DNA of 64,000 nucleotides from Sinorhizobium chiapasense (lineage in GTDB: Bacteria; Pseudomonadota; Alphaproteobacteria; Rhizobiales; Rhizobiaceae): positions 744,001 through 808,000 of the forward strand of contig NZ_CP133152.1 of assembly GCF_036488675.1 (NCBI RefSeq), given 5' to 3'. The notes under the pieces are model-generated. The model was not told where the DNA came from. It did no database searches and was given only the letters and a program-made list of their open reading frames with translations. Below are positions 33,242 through 42,692 of the stretch, piece by piece. Each line of letters begins with the position of its first letter. Positions within the stretch are counted from its first letter, which is position 1. The position numbers were made by a program, and so were the translations under genes.

Positions 33242-34018
33242 TCAGGTAGCCCGGCTCTCGGTCGAGTGCGGGCTCCACTTGATCAGCCGGGCCTCGGCGA
33301 TGTCGAGGATGCGGTCGATTATCAGTACGAATACAGCGAGGATGATGATGCCGGCGAAGACGCCGACCGCGTCGAAGTTGCCTTCCGCCTGAGCGATCAG
33401 ATAGCCAAGCCCGGCGGAGGAGCCGAGATACTCGCCGATAATCGCCCCGACGACGGCAAAGCCGACCGAAGTGCGCAAGGAAGACAGAATCCAGCTTGCC
33501 GCTGCGGGGAAGTAGACGTGGGTCAGCAGGCTCGAGCGCTTGGCCCCGAGAATTCGCGCGTTCGCCAGCACTACCGGGTTGACTTCCCGCACGCCCTGCA
33601 TGGCGTTGAAGAAGGTGATGAAGAACACCAGCGTCACCGATAGCGCCACCTTCGACCAGAGCCCGAGGCCGAGCCAGAGCACGAAGATCGGAGCGAGCAC
33701 CACGCGGGGGATGGCGTTCAGTGCCTTTATGAACGGGTCGAGGATGCGATAGGCGCCACGGCTAAGCCCTAGCCAGACGCCGGCCGCCACGCCGAGGGCG
33801 GTACCAATCACGTATCCGAGCACCGTCTCGGTGAGCGTGATCGACACGTGCCTGTAGAAGCCTGGGTCGATGATCCAGGCCACGATCTGCTTCATGATGC
33901 CGAAGGGGGCAGGGAAGAAGAAGACATCGATCACTCCGGCTTCCACGCCGAGCTGCCAGCCGCCGACAATGACGACCAGCAGTCCCAGCTGGATCATACG
34001 TTCAGTCATGGCGTTCAT
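33242..34018 (-). CDS. TauT/NitT-type ABC permease
   Basis: A 258-residue SsuC/TauC/NitT-family permease with about six hydrophobic helices (LGLLVVIVGGWQLG at the start) and the EAA-like loop (NARILGAKRSSLLTHVYFPAAASWILSSLR). ATG 34018 has GGAG 7 nt upstream and overlaps the ATPase end by 17 nt. Works with the ATPase and binding protein encoded upstream. Members move sulfonates, nitrate, aromatic acids and pyrimidine precursors; here the substrate is likely a di- or tricarboxylate. Confidence 0.9.
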   Translation of the reverse strand: MNAMTERMIQLGLLVVIVGGWQLGVEAGVIDVFFFPAPFGIMKQIVAWIIDPGFYRHVSITLTETVLGYVIGTALGVAAGVWLGLSRGAYRILDPFIKALNAIPRVVLAPIFVLWLGLGLWSKVALSVTLVFFITFFNAMQGVREVNPVVLANARILGAKRSSLLTHVYFPAAASWILSSLRTSVGFAVVGAIIGEYLGSSAGLGYLIAQAEGNFDAVGVFAGIIILAVFVLIIDRILDIAEARLIKWSPHSTESRAT

Positions 34019-34832
34019 AGCTTTTCTCCACTTCGCCGCGCAGCGATGACCAGATGTTGCGATAAAGATCCATGAAGCGTGGATCGAGCTTGATTTCAGC
34101 GACGTCGCGCGGGCGTTCAAGATCGACGGGGAAGCTGTCGATCACACGCGAGCGTGGTCCGGCGGCAAGCACCACGACTCGATCACCGAGAGCAATTGCC
34201 TCCTCGAGGTCGTGTGTGATCATCACCACGGCGCGCCGTTCCTCCTGCCAAAGCCGCAACAGCTCGTTCTGCATCAGGTGGCGGGTATGGATATCGAGCG
34301 CGGAGAAGGGCTCGTCCATCAGGATGACCTTGGGGCCGGTGATCAGCGCCTGGGCCATCTGGACGCGCTTGCGCTGACCGCCGGAAAGCTGATGGGGATA
34401 GCGATGTTCGAAGCCCTTGAGGCCGACTTTCGCCAGCCATCGCATCGACTGCCCGCGGCGTTCGGCAGCGCCGACACCCTTGAACATGGGACCGAGTTCC
34501 ACGTTTTCGATCGCGGTCTTCCACGGAAGCAATGCATCCTGCTGGAAGAGATAACCGATGTCGTTCTGGATCCCGCGCACCGGCTGCCCATCGATTGATA
34601 CAGTGCCACTCGCTGGTTTCAGCAGGCCGGCAATCGCATTGAGTATTGTGCTCTTGCCGCAGCCGGTGGGGCCAACGATGGCGAGGAACTCGCCATCGGC
34701 GACTTTCAGGTTCACATCCTGCACGGCCACGTAGGCGCCGAAGGCCATGGTGACCGAGTCGAGGGAAACCATCGACTTTGCTTGATGCGGACTGTCCGTC
34801 GGGGATGCGGTTTTCACTACGGCCAATGCCAT
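34002..34832 (-). CDS. TauT/NitT-type ABC ATPase
   Basis: A 276-residue SsuB/TauB-like ATPase. Walker A GPTGCGKST, Q-loop IGYLFQQDALLPWKT, signature LSGGQRKRVQMAQAL, Walker B VILMDEPFSALD and switch His in MITHDLEEAI are present. It begins 12 nt after the binding-protein stop and overlaps the permease gene. The first ~20 residues before SMVSLDSVTMAFG are a variable extension. Confidence 0.92.
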   Translation of the reverse strand: MALAVVKTASPTDSPHQAKSMVSLDSVTMAFGAYVAVQDVNLKVADGEFLAIVGPTGCGKSTILNAIAGLLKPASGTVSIDGQPVRGIQNDIGYLFQQDALLPWKTAIENVELGPMFKGVGAAERRGQSMRWLAKVGLKGFEHRYPHQLSGGQRKRVQMAQALITGPKVILMDEPFSALDIHTRHLMQNELLRLWQEERRAVVMITHDLEEAIALGDRVVVLAAGPRSRVIDSFPVDLERPRDVAEIKLDPRFMDLYRNIWSSLRGEVEKSYERHD

Positions 34833-34844
34833 GACCTCCTCCTG

Positions 34845-35846
34845 TCAGTTGGCGGCGACGTTCGGGACTTTGCCGACGAACTCGTTCGTGTAGGTTTTCG
34901 TAAGGTCGATTTCAGCCGCCGCGACTTTTTCGTTGAAGCTCTTCAGGACGGCGAGCGGAGTCTTGATATCTTCCTCGTTGATACGGCCGTCCTTCGAGAA
35001 GATCGCCTTCGCGTTCTCTACCGCCTTGACGTAGGTGTCACGATCGCCGGAGATAAACTCCTTCGGGAGCTTGTCGACGATCTCTTCAGCGGAGTGGCTA
35101 TTCATCCACTCGAGCGCTTTGACCGTCGCATTCGTGACCTTCTGGATGGTCTCCGGATTTTCCTCGATATAGCTCTGTGTGGCATAGAGGACGGAGGTTG
35201 GGTAAATCCCGCCATAGATCGCCTTGGCACCGTCGTCGCTGCGCCCGTCGATCAGGATCTTGCCGACGCCCTTGGCCTCGATGAAGGTCGCTGCCGGGTC
35301 GTAGTTGACGAGGAGGTCGACCTTGCCCTGTTCAAGGGCCGCGACGGCGGCAGACCCGGAGCCAACGCCGATTAGCGAGACGTCGTCCGCGGACAAGCCG
35401 TTGCGCTGCAGGTAATAGCGGACGAAAAAGTCGGAAGACGAACCCGGCGAAGTGATCCCGACTTTTGCACCTTTGATCGTTTCTGGTTTTGCCGGGTCGA
35501 ACGTGCTGTCCTTGCCGCCAGCCAGCACGAGCCCGGAATTGCGGGCGAGCTGCACGAAGGCCACGACAGACTTCTTCTGCGACTGCATCTGGATCGTATG
35601 GTCGTAAAAGCCAACGGCGATATCCGTCGAGCCGGCAACAAGCGCCTGCAGCGTCTTCGACCCGCCCGATGCGAAGTTTTCGACGGTCACCTCCAGGCCT
35701 TCCTTTTCATAAAGGCCGAGCCCTTGGGCGACCGGAAAGGGAAGATTGTTGAGGTTGTAAGAGCCGACGCTGATGCGGACCGGATCCGCGAACGCGGAAC
35801 CGGCAAACGCGACGGTTGCCGCGAGGGCGAGCATGAGCTTGCGCAT
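34845..35846 (-). CDS. TauT/NitT-type ABC substrate-binding protein
   Basis: A 333-residue periplasmic receptor. A Sec signal peptide (MRKLMLALAATVAFAGSAFA, cleavage after residue 20) precedes the SsuA/THI5-like core: NNLPFPVAQGLGLYEKEGLEV, SGGSKTLQALVAGSTDIAVGFYDHTI and GITSPGSSSDFFVRYYL. It follows the isomerase gene by 45 nt. Ligand unknown; sulfonate, aromatic acid or tricarboxylate. Confidence 0.9.
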   Translation of the reverse strand: MRKLMLALAATVAFAGSAFADPVRISVGSYNLNNLPFPVAQGLGLYEKEGLEVTVENFASGGSKTLQALVAGSTDIAVGFYDHTIQMQSQKKSVVAFVQLARNSGLVLAGGKDSTFDPAKPETIKGAKVGITSPGSSSDFFVRYYLQRNGLSADDVSLIGVGSGSAAVAALEQGKVDLLVNYDPAATFIEAKGVGKILIDGRSDDGAKAIYGGIYPTSVLYATQSYIEENPETIQKVTNATVKALEWMNSHSAEEIVDKLPKEFISGDRDTYVKAVENAKAIFSKDGRINEEDIKTPLAVLKSFNEKVAAAEIDLTKTYTNEFVGKVPNVAAN

Positions 35847-35891
35847 GATATTCTCCTCCTGTTGGTGGCGCCCTCCCGGCGGCCACGGTCA

Positions 35892-36974
35892 TTATGCCGC
35901 GCAACCCAGTTGCGTGACAGGTTTTGCGAATACATGTCCTTCGAACAGCCGGCGGGCGGTGCGAAGAATTCCAGCGACGACTTTGCCGTCCCTTTCATAC
36001 AGTTTGACGTCCAGGTGGCCGCTTGGGTGCTCTATGGAAAGCACGACTGGAGGGGCACGCACGCCGATCAGAAGCGAAGCGACTGTATCCCGGCTGATAC
36101 AGGCTGTGGCGATCCCTACGGCGCCCGTGGTTGCGAGCGACGGATGACATTGACGCGGCATGAAATACCGTACGCTGATGTCGCCTCCCGACCTTGGCCG
36201 GGAAATGAGCACCGGCTTCGGCGTTACCTGATTGCGGACGTCTCCAAGGCCCATCCGTTCGCCGGCAGCGATCCGCAGCTTTTCCAGCCGTCCTAGCAAT
36301 TCCTTATCAGCATTGAGTTCAGTCGCTGACTCGAAGCCGCTTGCGCCGATAGAGTCTGCCTCGATCAACATCATCGGCATTGCACAATCGATGCAGGTGA
36401 CAGCCACACCATCGATCAAGTCGACTGGCTTGCCAGTGGGAAAGAGCTGTCCGGTACGAGCCCCCGCTGCGTCCATGAAGGTCAGTGCGATCGGCGCTGC
36501 ACGGCCGGGCACGCCATCGATTGCAGCTTCCCCGAGATAGGAGACGCTGCCGTTTGGAGTGGGAACTTCGGCCTCGATCAGCTTGCTGGTGTTGACGTTA
36601 TGGATCCGGACGAGCGTCGTTTCTCCACGAACCGGGACAAGTCCAGCTTCGATGGCAAACGGGCCGACCGCAGCCAGCATGTTGCCGCAGTTCGGGGAGG
36701 TGTCGACAATCTGTTGGTCGACCCGCACCTGGGCAAAGAGATAATCCACGTCGGCGCCAGGAATGCTGGCAGGTCCGACGATGGCCACCTTGCTGGTGAC
36801 CGGGTTGCCGCCACCGATGCCGTCGATCTGCAACGGATGACCTGACCCCATGACGGACAGCAGGATCTTGTCACGCGGGTCAGCAGCCGCGGGAAGATCG
36901 CTTGCCAAGAAGAACGGACCCTTTGAGGTGCCGCCTCTCATCAGAACGCAAGGGATCGCCAACAGGTCATTCAT
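35892..36974 (-). CDS. PrpF/GalD-family cis-trans isomerase or tautomerase
   Basis: A 360-residue PrpF-superfamily protein (diaminopimelate-epimerase-like fold). The start MNDLLAIPCVLMRGGTSKG is the family hallmark, followed by GIGGGNPVTSKVAI and the catalytic Cys region TSPNCGNMLAAVG. Relatives isomerise 2-methylaconitate (PrpF) or tautomerise 4-oxalomesaconate (GalD); PrpF also acts on trans-aconitate. ATG 36974 is preferred over 36989 by comparison with the family N-terminus. First gene of the operon that continues into the importer and the citrate-lyase-like enzyme, and divergent from a LysR gene. That context favours an aconitate-type substrate over gallate, as no GalA/GalB/GalC is near. 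Confidence 0.82.
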   Translation of the reverse strand: MNDLLAIPCVLMRGGTSKGPFFLASDLPAAADPRDKILLSVMGSGHPLQIDGIGGGNPVTSKVAIVGPASIPGADVDYLFAQVRVDQQIVDTSPNCGNMLAAVGPFAIEAGLVPVRGETTLVRIHNVNTSKLIEAEVPTPNGSVSYLGEAAIDGVPGRAAPIALTFMDAAGARTGQLFPTGKPVDLIDGVAVTCIDCAMPMMLIEADSIGASGFESATELNADKELLGRLEKLRIAAGERMGLGDVRNQVTPKPVLISRPRSGGDISVRYFMPRQCHPSLATTGAVGIATACISRDTVASLLIGVRAPPVVLSIEHPSGHLDVKLYERDGKVVAGILRTARRLFEGHVFAKPVTQLGCAA

Positions 36975-37045
36975 CGCTTGTGCTTCCATCGCAATTATGT
37001 CATCGCCGTATCAATCAGCGCTCTTTGATCTAATTATCGGAAGAG

Positions 37046-37064
37046 GCATTTATTTGTGAAATGC
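37046..37064. promoter_or_regulatory. Candidate LysR-type operator
   Basis: The inverted repeat GCATTT-N7-AAATGC, containing the T-N11-A pattern, lies 24 nt before the LysR ATG and about 70 nt before the divergent isomerase gene. Its position suits autoregulation and activation of the isomerase operon. Confidence 0.5.
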
Positions 37065-37088
37065 TAAGAATCAGGGGATTGATGCAAA

Positions 37089-37988
37089 ATGAGCATTAAT
37101 TGCGAGATCCTTGACCTTCGAGCCTTCCTGAGCGTCGTAGAGTTGGAGAGCTTTCATCGCGCGGCCGATGCCCTGCATCTGTCACAGCCCGCGTTGAGCC
37201 GCCGCATTCAAAAACTGGAGCAGGTTATCGGAGCGCCCCTCTTGGAACGGACAACCAGGCATGTATCGGCGACGGCTCTCGGCACAGAGCTCGTGCCGCT
37301 CGTCCGACGGATGCTGGAGGAGTTCGATGGTTCGCTGTTCGCCGTCCGTGACGTTGGATCCAATCGAGGCGGATTGGTGACGATCGCGTGCCTCCCCACC
37401 GCCGCATTCTATTTTCTGCCGACCGTCATCCGCCAGTTCAATGAGGAGTATCCGAACATCCGCTTTCGTATCCTCGACTTGCCAGCGACCGACGGTCTTC
37501 AAGCAGTGGCACGCGGCGAGGTAGAGTTCGGCATAAATATCATGGGCACATCGGATCCGGACCTGACCTTCGAGCGGCTCGCGGAAGACCCCTTCGTGCT
37601 GGCAGCGCGCAGCGATCACCCCCTCGCCGCCAAGCCCGCGGTCGGCTGGGCAGAGCTTGAGCCCTACCATCTGATTACCGTTCATCGATCGAGCGGCAAC
37701 CGAACCTTGCTGGATGCGGCCCTGGCAAAATCGAATATCAAGCTTCGCTGGTTCTACGAGGTGACCCATCTGTCCACCTCCCTCGGTCTGGTGGAGGCCG
37801 GCCTCGGAATTTCGGTCCTGCCGCGCATGGCGACTCCGCAGGATGACCATCCGTTCTTGATCACACGCCCGATTGGCGATCCGGAGGTATCACGCACAAT
37901 CGGCGTGGTTCGCCGTCGCGGCGGCACCTTGTCGCCGGCGGCAGAGCGATTTCTCAAGATGCTGATGGGCGTATGGGGGAGTGATTGA
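37089..37988 (+). CDS. LysR-family regulator of the isomerase/importer/lyase operon
   Basis: A 299-residue LTTR. The HTH reads LRAFLSVVELESFHRAADALHLSQPALSRRIQKLE, then APLLERTTRHVSATALG. The effector domain begins GLVTIACLPTAAFYFLPTVIRQF. It is transcribed away from the PrpF/GalD-like gene with a 114-nt intergenic region, the classic LTTR arrangement, so it probably activates that operon in response to the imported acid or an intermediate. Confidence 0.92.
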   Translation: MSINCEILDLRAFLSVVELESFHRAADALHLSQPALSRRIQKLEQVIGAPLLERTTRHVSATALGTELVPLVRRMLEEFDGSLFAVRDVGSNRGGLVTIACLPTAAFYFLPTVIRQFNEEYPNIRFRILDLPATDGLQAVARGEVEFGINIMGTSDPDLTFERLAEDPFVLAARSDHPLAAKPAVGWAELEPYHLITVHRSSGNRTLLDAALAKSNIKLRWFYEVTHLSTSLGLVEAGLGISVLPRMATPQDDHPFLITRPIGDPEVSRTIGVVRRRGGTLSPAAERFLKMLMGVWGSD

Positions 37989-38544
37989 GGATGGTTCAAA
38001 AAGCCCCGGTCGAGTGGCTGGGTGAGCAGAGCAAGCCTCGTTCCAGCACATGACCGGTCTGCGCCCGCATCCCGATGGCCGGCTGTCTCGACCGGTTGCG
38101 GGTCCGCTTTCCACTCGGTCAGGTTCTGGCCATGTCGTCTTCCAACCTGACGGGCGAGGAGCCGAAGGAGAAAAATGATCTGAGGCCTGTTATGACGGCT
38201 GCCGTTCACTGCTTTGTCGCACAGCGGTCGCTCAGCACCATCCCAACGAACTTCAGCAACCCACCCTTCCGTGACGGATCGGAACCGGAAAGATCGACCT
38301 AAGCCGTCAATCGCCGAAAGCGCTTGAGATGTCCGGTACTGGCCCCAAAATCGGACCTTCGCGCGTCTGCGTTCCCAATCGAGGAAACGGCATTTTGCCC
38401 AAGGCAGTCACGTGGTGTTAGACATACCCGGGTGCTCGAGCCCGCGCCGGCCCTCGACTGAAATAACGGGGATATCCGATCGAGGACCAAGTTGCTGTGA
38501 GGCTCGCGCGGGTATTATCTTGCCGTTGCAGAAGCCGTAGAGGC
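37989..38544. other. Intergenic region without recognisable gene
   Basis: About 555 bases between the LysR stop and the GNAT stop. Small open frames on both strands show no recognisable family. It may be eroded sequence separating two catabolic islands. Confidence 0.4.
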
Positions 38545-39438
38545 TTAACCAAGGGCGTGGCTTGCCAGACCGTAGAGGCTTGGCCCTGGTACCACGTCCG
38601 CGCGGCCTTTGCCCCGACGGGACATTGAGAGCACAGTGTCGAAGACGGTCAGGCCCGATTGGGAGAGAAATGTGGCGAAAGTGCCGGTCTCGACCGGTGT
38701 GTCGAGCCTCAGAAATTTGTTTTCGTGGGCGGCGACATGCTGCCGGATAACTGCGATGGCGTCCGCATCAGATTCTGCCACGACCGGGCCAATGACATAG
38801 CCCCTGCCAAAAGGACGGCAAAGCGCCAAAGCGTACAGCTGACCGCCGCGAAACAAGCCGTAACCTATGGATTGTGCGAAGAGCTTGCCCATCAGCACCG
38901 CCCTCGAAACGCCGAATGCCCCTGTATCCAGCTCGACGACAGCGGCAAGGTCCTCCCCTTCCAGTCGCCGGACCACGGACTGTTCCGTTGGCGGAGTCAA
39001 ATCGGTCAGCCGGCGGACAATGCCCTGGCATTGGTATATGGTTCGCACGGGCTGGAAACCGAGCGAATGATAAAGACGATGGGCAGCCCTCGTCGCATTG
39101 AGCCTGAGATTGCGTCCCCGGCAATCCGAGAGCACGTGGTCCATGAGCCACCGTGCGGTGCCGTTTGTCTGCAGCCTAGGGGAAGTGATCACCATGCCTA
39201 TGGTGGCGAAATCGTCACCGTGCGGGAACCACATGGCCGAACCTGTTAGCCTGCCAATTTCATCGCGTGCAACGTAGCCGTGGCCGCACTCCCGTAGAAA
39301 CTGCAAGTCCTCGGAACGGAGAGGCCACCCGACGGAAACGGACAAGGCATGCAACTGCTCGAGATTGGCGCCCTCGATTCCCGCCACATGCATTTTGAAG
39401 CTGTCGATCAATTTAGATTCGGCTGCCGGTGCGTCCAC
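38545..39438 (-). CDS. Two-domain GNAT N-acetyltransferase (GNAT + Acetyltransf_18), copy 1
   Basis: A 297-residue acetyltransferase. The N-terminal GNAT fold contains the strand MVITSPRLQTNGTARWLMDHVL and NATRAAHRLYHSLGFQPV, where acetyl-CoA binds. The C-terminal half (from about 150: VVRRLEGEDLAAVVELDTGAFGVSRAVLM, LCRPFGRGYVIGPVVAES, RLDTPVETG) is the Acetyltransf_18/DUF1248 domain. A paralogue of the same architecture is at 49353-50189. I chose GTG 39438, 6 nt after GGGAGG; ATGs at 39456 or 39486 lack a ribosome-binding site. Divergent from the ArgE-like gene across 334 nt with no other feature seen. The acetylated substrate is unknown, probably an amino compound. Confidence 0.82.
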   Translation of the reverse strand: MDAPAAESKLIDSFKMHVAGIEGANLEQLHALSVSVGWPLRSEDLQFLRECGHGYVARDEIGRLTGSAMWFPHGDDFATIGMVITSPRLQTNGTARWLMDHVLSDCRGRNLRLNATRAAHRLYHSLGFQPVRTIYQCQGIVRRLTDLTPPTEQSVVRRLEGEDLAAVVELDTGAFGVSRAVLMGKLFAQSIGYGLFRGGQLYALALCRPFGRGYVIGPVVAESDADAIAVIRQHVAAHENKFLRLDTPVETGTFATFLSQSGLTVFDTVLSMSRRGKGRADVVPGPSLYGLASHALG

Positions 39439-39772
39439 TCCTTGCCTCCCCGCCATTGTTTTTGCTTTCGCCTCGTGTTCGCCCATACAGTTCCGCGCAA
39501 GCCGCGGCGAGAGCTTTTCTTGCTCACAATAGGACCTCACGCTCGACACGATTCGCTTGAGAGTGCATTGCGCGCACAACAATCGTCCGAATTCGACGCG
39601 CTTTCGGCATGTAAATCATGCGCAGGCTTCTAAGGTACTTAGCGAGAAGCGAGCCGGCGGTCGCTTGCCTATCATCTCATGCACGGTGACGCGTGGATAC
39701 CAAACCCTTTCGTTGTGAACGCATGATCCACGGCATCGATCTCGACAAGCCGGGCATGTTGCGAGGGCACCA

Positions 39773-40897
39773 ATGCAGGCAGCGGAAATCCTGGAGAAGC
39801 TCGTTGGCTTTCGCTCCGTTGTGGGCCTACCTAATGAAGACATAGTGGCTTGGATCCGCGGCTATCTGGAAAGCCACGGCATTGCCGTGGCGGTGCTTCC
39901 CGGCCCAGAGGGTGATCGGTCCAATCTTTTCGCCACGATCGGTCCAATGGACGTGTCTGGCTATATTCTCTCAGGCCATATGGACGTGGTCCCAGCCGCA
40001 GAAAGCGGCTGGACGAGCGATCCCTTCCGCCTTCGCGCCGAGGCAGACAGACTCTATGGCCGCGGTACCACTGACATGAAGGGGTTCCTTGCTGCCGTTC
40101 TCGCCGCCGTTCCGAGCCTTGCGGCAATGCCGCTTCGCCGGCCGCTGCACCTCGCCTTCTCTTATGATGAGGAGGCCGGCTGCCGCGGCGTGCCACACAT
40201 GATCCCACGCCTGCCGGAACTTTGCCGCGAACCGCTAGGCGCGATCATCGGCGAGCCGAGCGGTATGCGCGCCATCCGTGCCCACAAGGGCAAGGCGGCG
40301 GCCCGGCTGATGGTCAGGGGGCGTTCCGGGCATTCTTCACGCCCGGATCTGGGGCTGAATGCGATTCATGGCGTAGCGGGCGTCCTGACCCAAGCGGTCG
40401 CAGAAGCCGACCGGCTGACCCAGGGCCCCTTCGCGCATGTCTTCGAACCGCCCTACTCTTCCCTGCAGATTGGAACGGTAAAGGGCGGCCAGGCGGTCAA
40501 CATCATTCCGGATAGCTGCGAGGTCGAGTTCGAGGCGCGAGCGATTTCCGGTATCGACCCGGCGGAACTGCTCGCGCCGGTGCGAAAGACCGCCGAGGCC
40601 CTGGCGGCACAGGGCTTCGAGGTGGAGTGGCAGGAACTCAGTGCCTATCCCGCGCTTTCGCTTGAACCTCACGCCCTGCTGGCGGCACTGCTCGAGGAAT
40701 TGACCGGCCTCGCGCCTCTCCCCGCGGTCAGCTACGGCACGGAGGCGGGCCTTTTTCAACGCGCCGGCATCGACGCGATCATCTGTGGTCCCGGCGAGAT
40801 CGGCCGCGCTCACAAGCCGGATGAGTACATCCTGGTCGACGAACTCTTGGCCTGTCAGACGATGGTCGAAGCGCTCGGCGCCCGCTGCAGCGCCTGA
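39773..40897 (+). CDS. argE: ArgE/DapE-family amidohydrolase (acetylornithine deacetylase-like)
   Basis: A 374-residue M20 metallopeptidase-fold deacylase. Zinc-site motifs SGHMDVVPA, RGTTDMKGFLA, SYDEEAGCRG and the C-terminal GTEAGLFQRAG with GRAHKPDEYI are intact; the dimerisation domain (HKGKAAARLMVRGRSGHSSRP) is present. Such enzymes remove acetyl, formyl or succinyl groups from amino acids. It begins a rightward operon of catabolic genes opposite a GNAT gene, so it may deacylate an N-acylated pathway intermediate rather than serve arginine synthesis. Confidence 0.85.
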   Translation: MQAAEILEKLVGFRSVVGLPNEDIVAWIRGYLESHGIAVAVLPGPEGDRSNLFATIGPMDVSGYILSGHMDVVPAAESGWTSDPFRLRAEADRLYGRGTTDMKGFLAAVLAAVPSLAAMPLRRPLHLAFSYDEEAGCRGVPHMIPRLPELCREPLGAIIGEPSGMRAIRAHKGKAAARLMVRGRSGHSSRPDLGLNAIHGVAGVLTQAVAEADRLTQGPFAHVFEPPYSSLQIGTVKGGQAVNIIPDSCEVEFEARAISGIDPAELLAPVRKTAEALAAQGFEVEWQELSAYPALSLEPHALLAALLEELTGLAPLPAVSYGTEAGLFQRAGIDAIICGPGEIGRAHKPDEYILVDELLACQTMVEALGARCSA

Positions 40898-40918
40898 GAC
40901 CTCAGGGAGAGACGCGCG

Positions 40919-41842
40919 ATGACCTTCCTCTTTAACTCCGATGCGAAACGTGGTGCGATTTTCGCCGAAGTATTCGCGCGTGAACTGCCCGACATTCCTT
41001 TTGCCATGGATCCGGCGACGGTTAATCCCGATGCTGTGCGCTACCTGATCACCTGGACGGTGCAGGACGATCTCGCGCGCTATCGAAACCTCGAAATCCT
41101 CTTCTCGATCGGTGCCGGCGTCGACCAGTTTCGCATCGATGCCGTGCCGCCGCGTGTGCAGGTGGTGCGCATGGTCGAGGACGGCATCGTCCGGATGATG
41201 CAGGAATATGTGACGCTTGCCGTGCTCGCGCTTCACCGCAACCTGCCGGCCTATCTCGAGCAGCAGCGGGGCGAGAGTTCGCAGGCCATTGCACCGGTGC
41301 AGGCGGCCGAACGCCGCGTCGGCGTGCTTGGCCTCGGCATGCTCGGAACTGCAGCACTCGATCGGCTGAAGCCTTTCGGTTTTCCGCTCTCCGGCTGGAG
41401 CCGCAGTCCGCACGAAATCGAGGGTGTGAGATGCCTGAGCGGCCGGAACGGTCTCGATGCCTTGCTGGGCTCGACCGACATTCTCATCTGCCTCCTGCCG
41501 CTGACCGACGAGACACGCGGCCTCCTAAATGCCCAACTCTTCGCCAGGCTCCCGGCCGGTGCGGCGCTCGTCCAAGTCGGTCGCGGCCCTCAACTCGATC
41601 ATGAGGCACTTCTGGAGGCGCTCGACAACGGGCATCTCTCCGGCGCCATGATCGATGTAACCGACCCGGAACCGCTCCCTCCTGGTCATCCCTTCTGGAC
41701 TCACCCGAAGATCCTGCTGACGCCGCACATCGCGAGCGTCACCCAGCCGGAAACCGCCGCCAAAGCCGTGATCGAGAACATCAAACGGCACCGGTCAGGT
41801 CTCCAGCCGGTCGGACTGGTCGACCGCCGCCGCGGCTACTAG
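40919..41842 (+). CDS. ghrA: 2-hydroxyacid dehydrogenase, glyoxylate/hydroxypyruvate reductase A type
   Basis: A 307-residue D-2-hydroxyacid dehydrogenase of the GhrA subfamily. The NAD(P) fold [16 protein letters not shown], the [17 protein letters not shown] segment, catalytic Arg in [10 protein letters not shown], Glu in [15 protein letters not shown] and His in [10 protein letters not shown] are present. It reduces 2-oxo acids such as glyoxylate or hydroxypyruvate. It is 21 nt downstream of the ArgE-like gene. Confidence 0.88.
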   Translation: MTFLFNSDAKRGAIFAEVFARELPDIPFAMDPATVNPDAVRYLITWTVQDDLARYRNLEILFSIGAGVDQFRIDAVPPRVQVVRMVEDGIVRMMQEYVTLAVLALHRNLPAYLEQQRGESSQAIAPVQAAERRVGVLGLGMLGTAALDRLKPFGFPLSGWSRSPHEIEGVRCLSGRNGLDALLGSTDILICLLPLTDETRGLLNAQLFARLPAGAALVQVGRGPQLDHEALLEALDNGHLSGAMIDVTDPEPLPPGHPFWTHPKILLTPHIASVTQPETAAKAVIENIKRHRSGLQPVGLVDRRRGY

Positions 41843-41970
41843 GGCGCGTCGCACCGAATCGCGGCCATGCGAAGCGCTTTACGTCTTTGTTTTCATGCAC
41901 GTCGTCGTCCCGAACTCCTGCACAGCTTCGGGCGACATGCATTAAGTTCTAAACCGAGGAAAGGAAAACC

Positions 41971-42324
41971 ATGTCGCTCTTGAAAACCATCGAGAACAAC
42001 CCCTCTTTCGCGCCGCGCGAGTCTAGCCCCGTCCCTGAACGTCTGATCTCCGGCAATCCTTCTTTCAAGACCTGGGCCCAGGACGTCGCCCGCGGGGAGA
42101 TGATCCATACCGGCGTCTGGGAAGCGACCCCCGGCGAGACACGCTCGATCAAGGGCGAGACCTTCGAGTTCTGCCATATTCTTTCCGGCGTCGTCGAACT
42201 CACGCCGGAAAACGGGGAGCCGGTCGTCTATAAGAGCGGCAACAGCTTCGTCATGAAGCCGGGTTTCGTCGGCATCTGGAAGACCATCGAGACAGTGCGC
42301 AAGATCTACGTGACTGTGATGTGA
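41971..42324 (+). CDS. Small cupin (DUF861/EutQ-like) protein
   Basis: A 117-residue single-domain cupin. The barrel shows TGVWEATPGETRSIKGETFEFCHILSG (with the conserved Glu and His-containing strand) and SGNSFVMKPGFVGIWKTIETVRKIYV, as in the cupin_3 family often found beside amino-acid and ureide catabolism genes. Function unknown; metal binding is plausible. A good AGGAAAGG box precedes the ATG at 41971. About 130 nt separate it from ghrA. Confidence 0.8.
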   Translation: MSLLKTIENNPSFAPRESSPVPERLISGNPSFKTWAQDVARGEMIHTGVWEATPGETRSIKGETFEFCHILSGVVELTPENGEPVVYKSGNSFVMKPGFVGIWKTIETVRKIYVTVM

Positions 42325-42692
42325 CGCAGATGACGCGCGACCCGATCGTCTTCGAGGTCTCGCAAGAGCTATTCTCAGCACATCTACTGAAGGTGGCACG
42401 CTCGCTGGTCTTTGGGCGTGTCATTACCGACCACACCGTCTCCTCTTGACCATGTGACGTCTCTCCGCTGCCGGCCATCGCGGCGGAGCTTTCTCTCGGC
42501 TTGCCGCGCCCCCCTCGGAGCGCCTGCAACACCTTGCCGACGCGTCGCACGGCTACGTCCGAGTGACCGCCGAAGATTTGACTGTCGTGCCGCCGAAAAC
42601 GTAATTTTCCGCCGCCTTGGCATCGCCAGTCGATGCATGCTGCTCGCGTTCCTCCACTAGCTTTGGGTTTGAACCCATGCCGAGGACGCACG
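42325..42692. other. Intergenic region with one unrecognised 39-codon frame
   Basis: About 370 bases. A 39-residue frame at 42330-42449 (MTRDPIVFEVSQELFSAH...) starts just after the cupin stop with no clear homology; it may be a gene remnant. Nothing else is recognised before the aldehyde dehydrogenase. Confidence 0.35.

Noticed and set aside
35892..36974. Assignment of the PrpF/GalD-like gene to gallate degradation
   Set aside because: No gallate dioxygenase, hydratase or CHA aldolase is nearby; the operon instead continues into a citrate-lyase-like enzyme.
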